Shown here piece by piece: positions 28,506 to 37,487 of a stretch of DNA of 64,000 bases. Every line of letters begins with the position of its first letter. Position 1 is the stretch's first letter. This DNA is from Alicyclobacillus contaminans DSM 17975 (lineage in GTDB: Bacteria > Bacillota > Bacilli > Alicyclobacillales > Alicyclobacillaceae): assembly GCF_000429525.1 (NCBI RefSeq), contig NZ_AUCA01000011.1:17401-81400 (forward strand), in the 5' to 3' direction. The position numbers and the translations under genes were made by a program. The notes below the pieces were generated by a model, which made no database searches, had not been told where the DNA came from, and was given only the letters and a program-made list of their open reading frames with translations.

Positions 28506-28593
28506 GTTTCCGTCTCCTCCTCAGTTTCGCGCGTATCATGCGCATCCTGTTTATCAGTGCGGCAGTTCAATCAGTCCCCACCGCGAGACCCCC

Positions 28594-29004
28594 TTATCGG
28601 TCCGGCCTCGACGCCATCACGACACTGTCAATGTTGGTGACAATCGTATGATCTTGGTGTACCATCGCCGTCACGACGGTGCGATTCGGTACGTTGACGA
28701 CAAACCCGGTGTTGCCGTAGAGGACATAGGCGTCCTTGCACCCCTTCGCCTCGGCTCTGTCCACTGCCTGACTCACCTGCAACCAATCTTGCGCCGTCAT
28801 CGTCACCCCGCGCTGCGAAATCCGTTCGCTCGCATGAGCACTGACTTTCAACCCGCCGGTACTTCCTAGTTGCTCGACTTGCCCAAGAACATCCGCAAAC
28901 GCGGGATGCTGGGTATTTGATGTCGATTTCTGGTTCGGAGTTCGAACGCCGGGTGTATATGGTACACCCGCAATTCTGTCAAGGAATTCGTTTGGCATTT
29001 CCAA
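28594..29004 (-). CDS. Flagellar operon protein (TIGR02530-like)
   Basis: A 136-residue protein of a small family seen next to flgD and flgG in Gram-positive fla operons. After a variable N terminus it has the typical segment FADVLGQVEQ, then KVSAHASERISQRGV and AKGCKDAYVLYGNTGFVVNV, and a late VVTAMVHQDHTIVTNID. Biochemical role unknown; it may assist hook assembly or export. Its start is one base from the flgD stop. Confidence 0.83.
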   Translation of the reverse strand: MEMPNEFLDRIAGVPYTPGVRTPNQKSTSNTQHPAFADVLGQVEQLGSTGGLKVSAHASERISQRGVTMTAQDWLQVSQAVDRAEAKGCKDAYVLYGNTGFVVNVPNRTVVTAMVHQDHTIVTNIDSVVMASRPDR

Positions 29005-29469
29005 TCACTCCGAAGCGGCCGTTGTATCCGTCGCACCCGTTGAATTGGATCCATCCGCCGTTCCGGTGTTCACCGTTGTATCGCTTGCACCCGCGGGCAC
29101 TTCTGTTAAGGAAGATAGCGGGTACGAAGTGCCTCCTATCTCTAGCTGCGGATCGCCATTCACGAACTTGATGGCACTGACCGTTCCCGTGACACTGTTT
29201 CCGTTGGCATCCGTCACGGTCACCTGAGAATTCAGCAACTGGTGCTCAAAACTCAACTCCACCATCTGCAGTACTTGCGAATCCGTCTGCGCCACATTGG
29301 TCATCTGTTCCAATGACGTGAACTGCGCCAACTGTGCCAGAAACTCCGAGTTATCCTGCGGCTGCAGCGGATCCTGATACTGCATCTGCGTCACCATTAA
29401 CTGCAAGAACGCGTTTTTGTCCAGGGATCCACCTGGTGCCGTCGCGCTGGTTGTGCTGCTCACGAGCAT
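29005..29469 (-). CDS. flgD: Flagellar hook cap protein FlgD
   Basis: Scaffold at the tip of the growing hook. The diagnostic N-terminal segment is LDKNAFLQLMVTQMQYQDPL, followed by QDNSEFLAQLAQFTSLEQM. The C-terminal domain is short (VTDANGNSVTGTVSAIKFVN, then a Ser/Thr/Ala tail). It lies between fliK and the TIGR02530-like gene, the conserved order. Confidence 0.95.
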   Translation of the reverse strand: MLVSSTTSATAPGGSLDKNAFLQLMVTQMQYQDPLQPQDNSEFLAQLAQFTSLEQMTNVAQTDSQVLQMVELSFEHQLLNSQVTVTDANGNSVTGTVSAIKFVNGDPQLEIGGTSYPLSSLTEVPAGASDTTVNTGTADGSNSTGATDTTAASE

Positions 29470-29475
29470 TCCCTC

Positions 29476-30906
29476 CTAAACGGTCAAATTCACCCGCGAA
29501 TCGGACGCGGCATCCGGAAGCCGAAACGACTCGCTCCACGACGAGGCGCCATTGGACGTTCCGCTGACCTGGGCCAACGAAGGCGTTTGCTGACGCTGTT
29601 TCTTCGCGGACGAACCGCCGGTGTCCGCTTGTGTCAAATTCGCCTGTCCCAGCGAGACTTCCACGGACTGGAGATCGACGCCCGCTTGCCGGATCGATTG
29701 CGTCAATCCATCCGTCTGCTGCTGTAGCCACTGCACCGTCTGCCACTGATTGCCCTCCACACGAACGTGCACGCCGGTTGCCTGCTGTTGCACGGTGACC
29801 AAAATGTCCCCGAGACCTTCGGGATGAACGTGCACCTTTAATTCTCCCGGTCCCGCGGCAACCTGCGCGGCCACCAGTCCGGCGAACTGCTGTCCAGCCG
29901 CGGGATGGCTCACGTTCAGCACCGGCGATCCGAGCGTCTGACCGCTGTGTCCCTGCGCACCGACCGTTCTGTCCGCCTGTGCCACCGACATCGATGGCAT
30001 GGATGCAACGACCGTTGTCCCTGTCATCACTGAGGCGGCATCTTGCCCCAGCGTCGGCTGCCGCGCAACACCCTGGCTTCCGGGATCCGACGCATCTGTC
30101 TGTGCATGGGCCACGCGCGAGGAAGCCCCAGCCCTGCCCGGATTCACTGGCTCCGTCAAACCTTCGCTCTGTTCCTCCGATTTCGTCGTTCGCGGAACGG
30201 ACGGGTTGGGCACTGGGACAACGCTCCCTGCGTAGACCGTCGCGCCCCGCTTCACATCCGTCGGGTTTCCCTTCACATCCGTCGGGTTTCCCTTCACATC
30301 CGTCGGGTCTCCCTTCACATCCGTCGGGTTTCCCTTCACATCCGTCGGGTTTCCCTTCACATCCGTCGGGTCTCCCTTCACATCCGTCGGGTTTCCCTTC
30401 GCATCCGTCGCGCCCCGCTTCACATCCGTCGGGTTTCCCTTCACATCCTTCGTGTTCCCCTTCGGCCCGGCGTGATCTTGAATGAGGTTGTGCACCGAAG
30501 CCATTGGTTGCTCGGCGGCCTGTCCCCCATTCGACGCTGAATCTGCGGCCAACGCGACACGCGCAGTACCTGTGGATGGTGCGCTCCGTCGCACAAGCGA
30601 GCTGCCGATGGGTTCCCGGTCTTCCTTGGTCGCCGAGGCTGAAGCAGTGCGGCCAAGCGGTGATGCACCATCAGCCCTCATCCATACCCCCTTGGCCTCC
30701 GCGGACGACTGCATCCCGACGGTGTGTTCGGATGATTGACGAGGATTGTCGATGGTCTTAGCTGGCCATCCCGGCGCGGTTGTCAACCCTTGGAACAAAT
30801 CCGCAAACACCGAGCTCCCGATGTCGGACAGAAGGCTTTTTCGCTTATCCTGCGCGACGGTCGACGATTTCACTTGCAGCACCCCTTCGGCACTCCTACT
30901 GATCAT
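29476..30906 (-). CDS. fliK: Flagellar hook-length control protein FliK, with internal heptad repeat
   Basis: Secreted molecular ruler that triggers the FlhB substrate switch. The C-terminal Flg_hook domain is recognisable (GPGELKVHVHPEGLGDILVT, then a Q/W-rich helix and VSLGQANL). The N-terminal half is low complexity, as in other FliK proteins. Residues 149-225 consist of 11 seven-residue units, mostly KGNPTDV or KGDPTDV. A strong AAGGAGGTGAT ribosome site precedes the ATG. Identity rests on the C-terminal domain and on position. Confidence 0.88.
   Translation of the reverse strand: MISRSAEGVLQVKSSTVAQDKRKSLLSDIGSSVFADLFQGLTTAPGWPAKTIDNPRQSSEHTVGMQSSAEAKGVWMRADGASPLGRTASASATKEDREPIGSSLVRRSAPSTGTARVALAADSASNGGQAAEQPMASVHNLIQDHAGPKGNTKDVKGNPTDVKRGATDAKGNPTDVKGDPTDVKGNPTDVKGNPTDVKGDPTDVKGNPTDVKGNPTDVKRGATVYAGSVVPVPNPSVPRTTKSEEQSEGLTEPVNPGRAGASSRVAHAQTDASDPGSQGVARQPTLGQDAASVMTGTTVVASMPSMSVAQADRTVGAQGHSGQTLGSPVLNVSHPAAGQQFAGLVAAQVAAGPGELKVHVHPEGLGDILVTVQQQATGVHVRVEGNQWQTVQWLQQQTDGLTQSIRQAGVDLQSVEVSLGQANLTQADTGGSSAKKQRQQTPSLAQVSGTSNGASSWSESFRLPDAASDSRVNLTV
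30232..30462. repeat. 21-bp tandem repeat inside fliK
   Basis: Eleven head-to-tail 21-bp units of consensus ttcacatccgtcgggtttcc(c) on the + strand, with few substitutions. Because 21 is a multiple of three, gain or loss of units keeps fliK in frame and changes its length by seven residues per unit. Two variant units (KRGATDA, KRGATVY) carry a shared GC-rich block, so the array seems to have grown by duplication of mixed blocks. Confidence 0.95.
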
Positions 30907-30939
30907 CTTTCATCACCTCCTTTCACAACCCGAGAACGG

Positions 30940-31560
30940 TCACCCGTTGGTCGAGTTATTCGTTGAATTCGTCGTCGACGTTTGCTGCTGAATCTGCGCA
31001 GCCTGCGATAAGATTTGCGCCGCCTTCGCAGCATCCAACTGGGCCAACAGTTGCCCGGAAGCATCGGCCGACATCTGCGCCACGGCGGCCGCTGCTTCCT
31101 GCACCGACATCTTGGCCAGCAGCGCCGCGCCTGCCGTTGGATCCATCCCCTGCAGAATGGCCGCCTCCTTCTTGGCCGTTTGCAACGCATCCTGTTTCGC
31201 GGCCGCGGCACCGCGCCACTGTTGGACCTGCGCGCTCAACGCTTGGTTCTGCTGCTGCAGCGTAGTGACCTGCTGCTGCAGCTGGCTCAACTGAGTGCGC
31301 AGCGCCCGGTTTTGCGCCTGAACGCTGTCGTACTGCGTTTGCAGGGTGGTGGCGGGGGCGGACGCCGTGTGCGATCCGCCACCGAAGTAAGCACGGGTGG
31401 TCTGCCACACGGGCACCCCCACAATCTGCAGCGCCACCCCAATCATAATTACCGCCGCGATGATGGGAACCACCACCACCAGTAGAGCCCACACGAGCTT
31501 CTGCAGCCATCGCGGCATGCTTCGCTGCGCTTGTTCCGCGCTCGCCGCCTCAGCTTTCAT
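30940..31560 (-). CDS. MotE-like protein (YlxF, MgtE N-domain fold)
   Basis: A 206-residue membrane-anchored protein: a basic N terminus, one membrane helix (about 22-50), a Gln-rich coiled coil (about 75-120), and a helical domain with LAKMSVQEAAAAVAQMSADA repeats like the MgtE intracellular/MotE family. Position between fliJ and fliK equals B. subtilis ylxF. Homologues act as stator or motor chaperones in some bacteria; here that is inference. It ends in a Thr/Asn/Ser-rich tail and overlaps the end of fliJ. Confidence 0.75.
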   Translation of the reverse strand: MKAEAASAEQAQRSMPRWLQKLVWALLVVVVPIIAAVIMIGVALQIVGVPVWQTTRAYFGGGSHTASAPATTLQTQYDSVQAQNRALRTQLSQLQQQVTTLQQQNQALSAQVQQWRGAAAAKQDALQTAKKEAAILQGMDPTAGAALLAKMSVQEAAAAVAQMSADASGQLLAQLDAAKAAQILSQAAQIQQQTSTTNSTNNSTNG

Positions 31561-31987
31561 GAGCCAATCCCCTTCCGAACATCAGCGCTGCACGCTCATC
31601 GGCCGCCCGCATCTCGTCCGCGGCCCGCAACTTCTTCACCCGCTCTGCAACGGCATCCGCGACCATCTCCCAGCGACGGACATCCCGATAAGCAGACTCA
31701 ACGGTCCGACGACGGTCTCGTTCCTCATTCAGCGCCGCTTGCCACGTTTCATACAACCGAGCCTCCTGCACCCGCAGCGCGTCGACGTAATGGCGCCAAA
31801 GTTCCAATTCTTGCGTCTCCGAACAGGCGGCGAGATGGGACTGCGCCGACTGTCGGCGCCGCACCGTGGCCTCGTAGGCGGCGGCGGTTTCGTGGACCGT
31901 CTCTGTGGCCTTCGCCAATTCGTATTCCGCCAATTCCTGAACACCCTTTTTCAATTTCATCAAACGGGCCGCCAACCGTTCATCCAT
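31550..31987 (-). CDS. fliJ: Flagellar export chaperone FliJ
   Basis: Cytosolic coiled-coil stalk of the export ATPase, linking FliI to FlhA. The 145-residue sequence is almost entirely charged helix (RLAARLMKLKKGVQELAEYE at the N terminus). Start is placed at the ATG at 31987, five bases after the fliI stop; a GTG at 32002 inside fliI would add five residues. Sequence conservation in this family is weak, so the assignment relies on length, coiled coil and position. Confidence 0.82.
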   Translation of the reverse strand: MDERLAARLMKLKKGVQELAEYELAKATETVHETAAAYEATVRRRQSAQSHLAACSETQELELWRHYVDALRVQEARLYETWQAALNEERDRRRTVESAYRDVRRWEMVADAVAERVKKLRAADEMRAADERAALMFGRGLAHES

Positions 31988-31991
31988 TTCT

Positions 31992-33308
31992 TCACACCCC
32001 ACCCGCCAGGTCAGCCATCATGCGCAGGGCGTCATCCCGCGAAACCACTTCGGACACCCCTTGGCGCAAAAACGCGCGAATGGCTTCCTGTCGTTCAATT
32101 GCCCGATCTGTCTCTGCGTCCAATCCATTCTGATATGCGCCGATTCGCAACAGATCTTCAACATCCCGATACCGTTGCATCCAATCGCGGATGCGCATCG
32201 CCGCCGCCTTCTGAGGCTCGTCCGCCAATCGATGAAAGAGACGGCTGATGCTGGCCAGCACGTCAATGGCCGGGAAATGACCGGCATTCGCCAAGCTTCG
32301 CGACAGCACCACGTGTCCATCCAGGATGCCACGAACGGCGTCCGCAATCGGATCGTTCAGGTCATCCCCGTCCACCAGCACGGTGTAGAACGCCGTGATG
32401 GATCCCACCTGCGCGGTTCCCGCCCGTTCCAGCAACTTCGGCAGCAGGGCAAACACGGACGGCGTATAGCCGCGACTGGTCGGCGGTTCGCCGACGGCGA
32501 GGCCGATTTCACGCTGGGCCATCGCGAAGCGAGTGACGGAATCCATCATGAGATTCACCGATTTGCCAGCATCGCGGAAGTACTCCGCGATGGTGGTGGC
32601 GACAAACGCGGCTTTGATGCGCAGCAGCGGCGGTTGATCCGACGTTGCCACCACCACCACGCTCTTGGCGAGGCCGTCCGCGCCGAGATCATCGTCCAGG
32701 AATTCGCGAACTTCCCGACCGCGTTCGCCGACCAGCGCGATGACGTTCACGTCCGCGGAGGTGTTGCGAGCAATCATCGATAGGAGCGTGCTCTTGCCCA
32801 CCCCGCTGCCGGCGAAGATGCCCATCCGTTGCCCCTCGCCGACCGGCAGCATGGCGTCAATCGCCCGGACCCCCGTCTGAAGGGGCGTCCGAATGGGCGG
32901 GCGCTGCAACGGATGCGGAGGAGCCCCAAGCAGCGGCCGCGGAGAAACGTGCGTCAAGGGACCCAAATCGTCGAGCGGCTGCCCGAAGCCGTCCAGGACG
33001 CGCCCGAGCAGCCCATCCCCGCACGGGACCTGCAGTCCGCCCCGCAGCACCAACACCTCCGCGCCTCTTCCGATGTTGGAGAGTTCGCCGAGCGGCATCA
33101 ACACCAGGTGCGAGCCGCGGAACCCCACCACCTCGGCCAAACAGCTGACGCCCTCTCCCGAGTGGATCTCGCACAGTTCGCCCAGTCGGGCGGGTGGGCC
33201 AAACGACTCCACTGTGGTGCCCACCACCTGTGTGACTCGCCCGTAGAGCCGATAACGCGGTACGCTGCGGACGCGATGGAGCGCGTCATCCCAATGCGGA
33301 AGCCACAT
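31992..33308 (-). CDS. fliI: Flagellum-specific ATPase FliI
   Basis: Hexameric ATPase of the flagellar export apparatus, related to F1 beta. The Walker A is AGSGVGKST (about residues 166-174), preceded by AIDAMLPVGEGQRMGIF. MMDSVTRFAMAQREIGLAVG and PPTSRGYTPSVFALLPKLLE are the FliI/YscN signatures. The gene overlaps fliH by 23 bases. Length (438) is normal. Confidence 0.97.
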   Translation of the reverse strand: MWLPHWDDALHRVRSVPRYRLYGRVTQVVGTTVESFGPPARLGELCEIHSGEGVSCLAEVVGFRGSHLVLMPLGELSNIGRGAEVLVLRGGLQVPCGDGLLGRVLDGFGQPLDDLGPLTHVSPRPLLGAPPHPLQRPPIRTPLQTGVRAIDAMLPVGEGQRMGIFAGSGVGKSTLLSMIARNTSADVNVIALVGERGREVREFLDDDLGADGLAKSVVVVATSDQPPLLRIKAAFVATTIAEYFRDAGKSVNLMMDSVTRFAMAQREIGLAVGEPPTSRGYTPSVFALLPKLLERAGTAQVGSITAFYTVLVDGDDLNDPIADAVRGILDGHVVLSRSLANAGHFPAIDVLASISRLFHRLADEPQKAAAMRIRDWMQRYRDVEDLLRIGAYQNGLDAETDRAIERQEAIRAFLRQGVSEVVSRDDALRMMADLAGGV

Positions 33309-34089
33309 ATTCCTTCACACTCCGCTCCAGAAACGACGTCAGTTCCGCCCGCAGCGAATCCAATTTCGTGGACAATCGCCCGTCCGCTCTCCCCGATTCC
33401 CACACCACCTCGCAGCCCCCTGGCTCTACGCCGGCGTCGGGAACCACCCCGATGGTCCACTGGCCGTACCTGCCGGATTGCCATGTGGGTTCTGCAGCCA
33501 AGGCCAAATGGTAGTCGTCCGGATGTACGCGAACCTCCAGCATCGTGGCGTCGCTCACCACCTGCAGCATCTCGTCGACCAGACCGGCGATATCCGCAGG
33601 CTGAAGCGCCAGTTCCCGGGCCAACAGTCGTTCCACGGCCGCCATGCACAGTTCGGTCAGCGGCGCAGCCATTTGCAGAATCAACTGACCTCGCGCCGCA
33701 ATGGCAGCCCGCGCCACCTCCTGTGCTCGGGTCCACTCCGTGTCGATCCGTGCTTGCAGGGAGGCTTCACCTGCCGCTCGTCCCTCCGCATAGCCGGCTT
33801 CGAAGCCTGCCTGATGGCCGACCGCTCGCGCTTGTTCCCGAATTTCCTCCGCCTCTCGCTCGACAGCGGCCAACCGTTCCGCGGCGGCCTGCTCTGCCTG
33901 CCGCACAATGGCCGCAGCTTGCTCCTCCGCAGCCTGCAGCAGTTCCGCCGAACGCACCGCTGTGGTTTCGTCCGCCGGTTCCTCCGCGAGCGTCTCGCGG
34001 CGCAAAATGACGGGACTTGGAATTTTTCGTGTGCCACCTGAGATGACAACCCAGTCCTGGGCGCGAAATACATTAGACAATGATGTCAT
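33286..34089 (-). CDS. fliH: Flagellar assembly protein FliH
   Basis: Negative regulator and peripheral stalk of the FliI ATPase. The Glu/Ala/Arg-rich long helix (about residues 35-110) contains several GxxxG-like spacings (GHQAGFEAGYAEGRAAGEAS), a hallmark of FliH, and a globular C-terminal domain follows. The start at 34089 (ATG) lies inside fliG. A TTG at 34080 has better spacing to the GGTGGAGGAG ribosome site and is an alternative. Confidence 0.87.
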   Translation of the reverse strand: MTSLSNVFRAQDWVVISGGTRKIPSPVILRRETLAEEPADETTAVRSAELLQAAEEQAAAIVRQAEQAAAERLAAVEREAEEIREQARAVGHQAGFEAGYAEGRAAGEASLQARIDTEWTRAQEVARAAIAARGQLILQMAAPLTELCMAAVERLLARELALQPADIAGLVDEMLQVVSDATMLEVRVHPDDYHLALAAEPTWQSGRYGQWTIGVVPDAGVEPGGCEVVWESGRADGRLSTKLDSLRAELTSFLERSVKEYVASALG

Positions 34090-35086
34090 CTCCTCCACCG
34101 CGAGAGACGATGATCTCGCCGGATTCCTCCAGTCGGCGAATGACACCGACAATCCGCTGTTGGGCGTCCTCCACATCCCTCAGGCGAACCGGCCCCATGA
34201 ATTCCATTTCCTCTTTGAACGTTTCGACCATGCGCTTGGACATATTGGAGAACACCACCTCGCGCACTTCGTCCGTGGAGACCTTGAGCGCCAATTGCAA
34301 ATCTTTCGGATCCACATCGCGGATAACGCGTTGAATGGACCGATTGTCCAGCAGGACAATATCTTCGAAGATAAACATACGCTTCTTGATTTCGTCCGCC
34401 AGTTCCGGATCGGTAAGCTCCAGAGATTCCAGAATCGACTTTTCCGTGCCGCGGTCCACCCCGTTGAGAATCTTCACCACCGCATCCACACCACCGGTGT
34501 GGGCATTGTCAATGGTCGCCATGGTGGACAACTTCGATTCCAGAACCTGCTCTACTTCCGCGATGACGTCCGGTGACGTCCCGTTCATCAGGGCGATGCG
34601 CCGAGCGACGTCCGCCTGCAAGTCGTTGGGCAGTGCGGAGAGCACCATCGCCGCCTGAGCGGGATCGAGATAGGACAACACCAACGCCATCGTTTGCGGA
34701 TGTTCATCTTGCAGAAAACTGAGCAACTGGCTGGGATCTGCCTGGCGCGCGAAGTGGAACGGCTTCACCTGCAGCGTTGCCGTCAGGCGGTTCAGAATCT
34801 GTTCCGCTTTCTCGGGTCCTACCGCCTTCTCCAGAACTTCTCGCGCGTAATCAATGCCGCCCATGGCCATGTATTCCTTGGCCCGGGCGATGTCGGCGAA
34901 TTCACGAACCACCTTTTCGCGTTGTTCCAGATCCACCTTGCGCAAATTCGCGATCTCCAGGGTTAACTGCTCAACCTCTTCATTGGTCAATCCTTTATAC
35001 ACTTTGGAAGCAATATCCGGTCCCAGACTGATCAGCAGGATAGCCGCTTTTTGCCGTCCTGACATGCCTTGTCTAACACGCGGCAT
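34073..35086 (-). CDS. fliG: Flagellar motor switch protein FliG
   Basis: Rotor protein of the C-ring that meets the stator. The N-terminal RQKAAILLISLGPDIASKVY, the middle EHPQTMALVLSYLDPAQAA with its EHPQ motif, and the C-terminal charged torque helix region (NRSIQRVIRDVDPKDLQLAL) are all present. Start at 35086 follows GGGAGG by eight bases. Length 337 residues. Confidence 0.97.
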   Translation of the reverse strand: MPRVRQGMSGRQKAAILLISLGPDIASKVYKGLTNEEVEQLTLEIANLRKVDLEQREKVVREFADIARAKEYMAMGGIDYAREVLEKAVGPEKAEQILNRLTATLQVKPFHFARQADPSQLLSFLQDEHPQTMALVLSYLDPAQAAMVLSALPNDLQADVARRIALMNGTSPDVIAEVEQVLESKLSTMATIDNAHTGGVDAVVKILNGVDRGTEKSILESLELTDPELADEIKKRMFIFEDIVLLDNRSIQRVIRDVDPKDLQLALKVSTDEVREVVFSNMSKRMVETFKEEMEFMGPVRLRDVEDAQQRIVGVIRRLEESGEIIVSRGGGDDIIV

Positions 35087-35115
35087 ATACCCCACCTCCC
35101 GCTCGCACCATCCTG

Positions 35116-36642
35116 TCAATCACTGGCCAACCAGGTACGCAACAGACTGACAAATTCATCCGGCTTTTTATCCGCCAACTTCGCCAACTCACTCTTGATC
35201 AATTCATCCTCAGACAGCGGCCGCTCCGCAATTGGCTCAATATTCGCCGCTTGCGCCAGCGCATCCGCCTCCTCCAACTTCCGCTTGCGACGGTTTCTCC
35301 ACACGATCGTTCCAGCGGCCGCGGCCAAGGCAGCAGCGCCCAAGCCCCCCCACAACCAGGCAGACGAGCCCTTTTGTTGGAACATCGTTTGACTCCCGTT
35401 TTGGAACGGGATTGTGGAAACGGAAATGTTGTTATTCGTACCACCGGCCTGGTTGCCAATGGATGTGGCCACAAAATTCTTGATCTGGGCCACCACCGCA
35501 GGTGTCAACTGCTTGTCCTGCGAATTGAGCAGAACACTCACCGTATAGCCCTTCACCTGCATCGGATCGTTGACCTGGGTAGTGTTTGTGTAACTGTTGT
35601 CATAATTGGTAACGGTATGGCTCTGCGTGGATGTCGAATTGCCCCCGCCCGGTGTGGTTGAGGCATAGGTGGACAGCCCCGGATTGCTGCTCGCTTGTCC
35701 GGCAACGCCACCTGCCGTCGACGTTCCGTTCGTTGTGCTCGAAGACCGGTCGGTCTCCACGCTGGACGGGAGTCCTGTCGTCGATCCCTGCACCGGTTGA
35801 TACACGTGGGACGTTGAGGTGACCTGGTCAAAGGAGACGTTCGCGTGCACAATCACCACCGCATTGCCCGGTCCAACGATGCTGTTCATCCCCTGCATCA
35901 ACTGCGATTGCATGCTCTGCTCCACCCGCTGGCGCAGCTGAAGTTCCGTGGACGCCCCTGTCGTGGGCGCGTTGGCATCTGCCGCACCCGACAGGGTTAC
36001 ACCATTCTGGTCAACCACCGTCACGTTGTCCGGGGTGAGCCCCTTGACCGAATGTGCGACGAGTTGTTGTATGCCCGCCACCTGCGCGGAGGTCAACTGC
36101 ACGCCCTGACCCAACTGCACAAACACGGACGCTTTCGCGGTCGAGTCCGGCTGGGAAACGAACAGCTGTTGATCCGGCATCACGATGTGCACCTGAGCAC
36201 TCTCAATTCCGTCAATACTCTCAATGGTCTGATTCAAACTCTGTTGAAGAGCGTCCAAAACCTGAATATTGAACTGATCGGATGTCATTCCGAAAGAGCT
36301 CTGCACCGAACTGTATCCGATATAGCCCGACTGTGGAAGCCCCGCCATCGCCAGTTGAATCCTCGCCTTATCCGCGTCCGCGGCCGGCACCAGCACCGAG
36401 GTTCCCTCAATCTTGTCAGGGATTTTCAAGTCCTGCAATTTTTGATCCACTTGACCCAGCGACTTGTCGTCGAGGCCACTCATCACCGTCACATAGTGCG
36501 GTCTCAACAGCATCCAAAGCACAACGAGAACGCACACCACCCCCGCCACAACTGCGATGAGGATGTTGCGCCGCTGCACCTTGGAATATCTGCCCCACCA
36601 AGGGGTCACCCTAGCCCAAATCTCGCGTATCCGCTCGTTCAA
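35116..36642 (-). CDS. fliF: Flagellar MS-ring protein FliF
   Basis: Forms the membrane ring on which the flagellum is built. Two membrane segments (about 24-44 and near 440) bracket a large periplasm-side region with ring-building motifs (YIGYSSVQSSFGMTSDQFNI, VTSTSHVYQPVQGS). The cytoplasmic C-terminal tail (LLRTWLASD) binds FliG. The best start is TTG at 36642, seven bases after AGGTG; another TTG two codons earlier is possible. The middle is Ser/Thr/Gly-rich. Confidence 0.95.
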   Translation of the reverse strand: MNERIREIWARVTPWWGRYSKVQRRNILIAVVAGVVCVLVVLWMLLRPHYVTVMSGLDDKSLGQVDQKLQDLKIPDKIEGTSVLVPAADADKARIQLAMAGLPQSGYIGYSSVQSSFGMTSDQFNIQVLDALQQSLNQTIESIDGIESAQVHIVMPDQQLFVSQPDSTAKASVFVQLGQGVQLTSAQVAGIQQLVAHSVKGLTPDNVTVVDQNGVTLSGAADANAPTTGASTELQLRQRVEQSMQSQLMQGMNSIVGPGNAVVIVHANVSFDQVTSTSHVYQPVQGSTTGLPSSVETDRSSSTTNGTSTAGGVAGQASSNPGLSTYASTTPGGGNSTSTQSHTVTNYDNSYTNTTQVNDPMQVKGYTVSVLLNSQDKQLTPAVVAQIKNFVATSIGNQAGGTNNNISVSTIPFQNGSQTMFQQKGSSAWLWGGLGAAALAAAAGTIVWRNRRKRKLEEADALAQAANIEPIAERPLSEDELIKSELAKLADKKPDEFVSLLRTWLASD

Positions 36643-36708
36643 AATCAATCACCTGATGTCTCTCTGTCTGTTTGTGTCGTGCCATTTGCACACCGTTCAC
36701 ATAAAACG

Positions 36709-37011
36709 TCAGATCTGCATATTCATGATGGACTGATACGCGCTCACCACGCGATTGCGCACCTGTACCACCATATCCACCGCGAGCGAGGCCTCCTGCT
36801 CAGCCACCATCAGTTGATCAATGGACACCGGTCCGCCCGCCGCAAACGACGACGCCAATTGATCCGCCTCGTTGGTGGTGGCGTTCACCTGATCCAACGC
36901 ATTCTGCAAAGCGTCCGCGAACCCGCTGCCCGCAGCGGACCCCGCCGCCGACGTCGAAGTCGAAGCGGGTGTGGCCAAACCTGTGTTTGATACGCCTGCG
37001 ATGGTTACCAT
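36709..37011 (-). CDS. fliE: Flagellar hook-basal body complex protein FliE
   Basis: Adaptor between the MS ring and rod. The 100-residue protein ends in the family motif VAEQEASLAVDMVVQVRNRV followed by SAYQSIMNMQI. GGAGG precedes the ATG. It sits between flgC and fliF as in B. subtilis. Confidence 0.95.
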   Translation of the reverse strand: MVTIAGVSNTGLATPASTSTSAAGSAAGSGFADALQNALDQVNATTNEADQLASSFAAGGPVSIDQLMVAEQEASLAVDMVVQVRNRVVSAYQSIMNMQI

Positions 37012-37025
37012 TCAGCGTTTCCTCC

Positions 37026-37487
37026 TCACTTGCCCAAGGACAGCGCGTCCATGGCCATCTGTTTGCCCGCGTCAAAGGCGGTCACGTTCGCTTCGTAGGC
37101 ACGCGATGCCGAAATCATGTCCACCATCTCCGTGGAAATATCCACATTCGGCATTTGCACATATCCGTTCACCGCGTCGGGGTTCGTTGGATCATAGACC
37201 ACTTTGAACGGACTGGGATCTTCTACAATGCCGGTTACCGCCACACCCGCGGGCTCAACCCCGGCCTGGCCAAAGGAGCCACCTCCGGACACCTGGTCGA
37301 GCACGCTTTGAAAAGATGTCGATTCATACTGGGGCTGCAGCACCACCATCTCCCGCCGATACGGGCCTCCCTCCGGTGTTCGGGTGGTCTGTGCATTCGC
37401 GATGTTATTCGCGATCACGTCCATGCGCAGTCGCTGCGCCGTCAGACCGGACGCACTGATTCCAAGACTGGGCATCCAGTTCAGCAT
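37026..37487 (-). CDS. flgC: Flagellar basal-body rod protein FlgC
   Basis: Proximal rod protein. It has the N-terminal GISASGLTAQRLRMDVIANN segment, continuing as IANAQTT, and the C-terminal VDMISASRAYEANVTAFDAG helix. The ATG overlaps the flgB TAA by one base (TAATG), implying translational coupling. Confidence 0.96.
   Translation of the reverse strand: MLNWMPSLGISASGLTAQRLRMDVIANNIANAQTTRTPEGGPYRREMVVLQPQYESTSFQSVLDQVSGGGSFGQAGVEPAGVAVTGIVEDPSPFKVVYDPTNPDAVNGYVQMPNVDISTEMVDMISASRAYEANVTAFDAGKQMAMDALSLGK

Noticed and set aside
30232..30462. CRISPR-like array
   Set aside because: Units are directly adjacent with no unique spacers, are 21 bp, and lie in frame within fliK.
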